NCBI RefSeq assembly: GCF_003224335.1
Contig: NZ_QKLF01000003.1
Location: 62,001-126,000, forward strand
DNA: 64,000 nt
Direction: 5' to 3'
DNA from: Curtobacterium sp. MCJR17_055
GTDB taxonomy: Bacteria; Actinomycetota; Actinomycetes; Actinomycetales; Microbacteriaceae
The translations under genes were made by a program, and so were the position numbers. The notes below the pieces were generated by a model. The model was not told where the DNA came from. It ran no database searches and was given only the letters and a program-made list of their open reading frames with translations. Shown piece by piece: positions 63,743 to 64,000 of this stretch (position 1 is the stretch's first letter; each line of letters opens with the position of its first letter).

Positions 63743-64000
63743 GCGATGCCCTCCGACCCGGTGACGCCCGGGACCCCGTCAGCAGGGCGGGCACCGCGGT
63801 CGTCGCCGTCCCGTCGGCCGGTGCCGAGCCGGGGGTCGGTCGCGTCGCGGACGGCGTCACCGAGGAGGGAGAGCGCCGCGACGACGACCGCGATCGCGGC
63901 ACCCGGCCAGGTCGCACTCCAGGGGTGGACACCGATGTAGGTCTGCAGGTCGGACAGCAACCGTCCCCACGAGGCCGTGCCCGCATCGGCGCCGTAGCCC
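63739..64000 (-). CDS. Dpp/Opp-type transporter permease C, C-terminal end only
   Basis: About 87 codons; the start lies beyond the right edge. The end of a DppC-like permease is clear: TASWGRLLSDLQTYIGVHPWSATWPGAAIAVVVAALSLLGDAVRDATDPR (in parts), where WG..L and LLGD.VRDA.DPR are family hallmarks. A Gly/Asp/Arg-rich tail follows before the stop, which overlaps the D-subunit start. Confidence 0.85.
   Translation of the reverse strand, partial: GYGADAGTASWGRLLSDLQTYIGVHPWSATWPGAAIAVVVAALSLLGDAVRDATDPRLGTGRRDGDDRGARPADGVPGVTGSEGIA

Noticed and set aside
1-64000. CRISPR arrays, tRNA genes, insertion sequences or prophage
   Set aside because: No repeat-spacer pattern, no tRNA T-arm other than that of tmRNA, and no transposase, integrase or phage gene was found.

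Overview
The window is 64 kb of very GC-rich chromosomal DNA, densely packed with genes on both strands (many 4-base ATGA or GTGA overlaps). The gene set points to an actinobacterium of the Microbacteriaceae type, perhaps Curtobacterium-like. The evidence is the GlgE/GlgB/GlgX glucan genes, ftsEX-smpB-ssrA in a row, the tmRNA tag (A)ANSKRTDFALAA, aroA-rsgA-hisN divergent from a sigR/rsrA-type pair, a fused Kgd (2-oxoglutarate decarboxylase/E2-like) protein, and GuaB1. The genus is inference. There is no phage, plasmid, insertion sequence or CRISPR; this looks like core and near-core chromosome.

Layout. 1-6634 (minus): glgB (cut by the window edge), glgE and glgX, alpha-glucan synthesis and debranching. 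6672-11868 (plus): cysteine desulfurase, prfB, ftsE-ftsX, smpB and tmRNA, i.e. sulfur transfer, translation termination, cell division and ribosome rescue. 12066-12878: a protein with a lysine-rich tail, function unknown. 12894-19226 (minus): a flavin monooxygenase coupled to a metY-like enzyme (organosulfur use is inferred), an M50-like membrane protein, and a large LAL-type regulator whose start codon sits in a hairpin loop. 19674-24725: hisN, rsgA and aroA face sigR-rsrA, with an autoregulatory promoter inside the aroA start. 24827-30280: kgd and guaB1, divergent. 30359-37377: two CNNM/CorC membrane proteins, a HAD hydrolase divergent from nnrD, a YceI protein, a GT-C glycosyltransferase and two small proteins. 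37588-42356: an MFS exporter and a three-gene two-component system. 42538-47506: metX and metY (direct sulfhydrylation route to homocysteine), an AraC regulator and an acyltransferase. 47591-50998: SDR, phosphoribosyltransferase, peptidase-S51-like protein, ung and a GNAT. 51024-53979: a complete gluconate module (GntR-type regulator, operator, gntP, gntK). 54018-61984: SPFH protein, CYP152 P450 peroxygenase, TPR protein, ABC-F protein, NAD-epimerase, unknown protein and amidase. 62130-64000 (minus): two ATPases and the end of a permease of a Dpp/Opp peptide-type transporter.

Regulation. About twenty genes have a TANNNT or near-TANNNT hexamer ending 6-9 bases before the start codon with no ribosome binding site, as expected for leaderless mRNAs. 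The sigR locus combines such a promoter with an upstream GGGAAT-N18-GTT promoter and a second, well-supported start that would give a longer isoform, resembling the Streptomyces SigR/SigR' arrangement.

Most unusual non-coding structure: two 85-base elements (38961-39045 and 62027-62111) with the same architecture, each between convergent genes. There is also a four-copy 17-bp tandem array with DnaA-box-like cores at 35328-35395.
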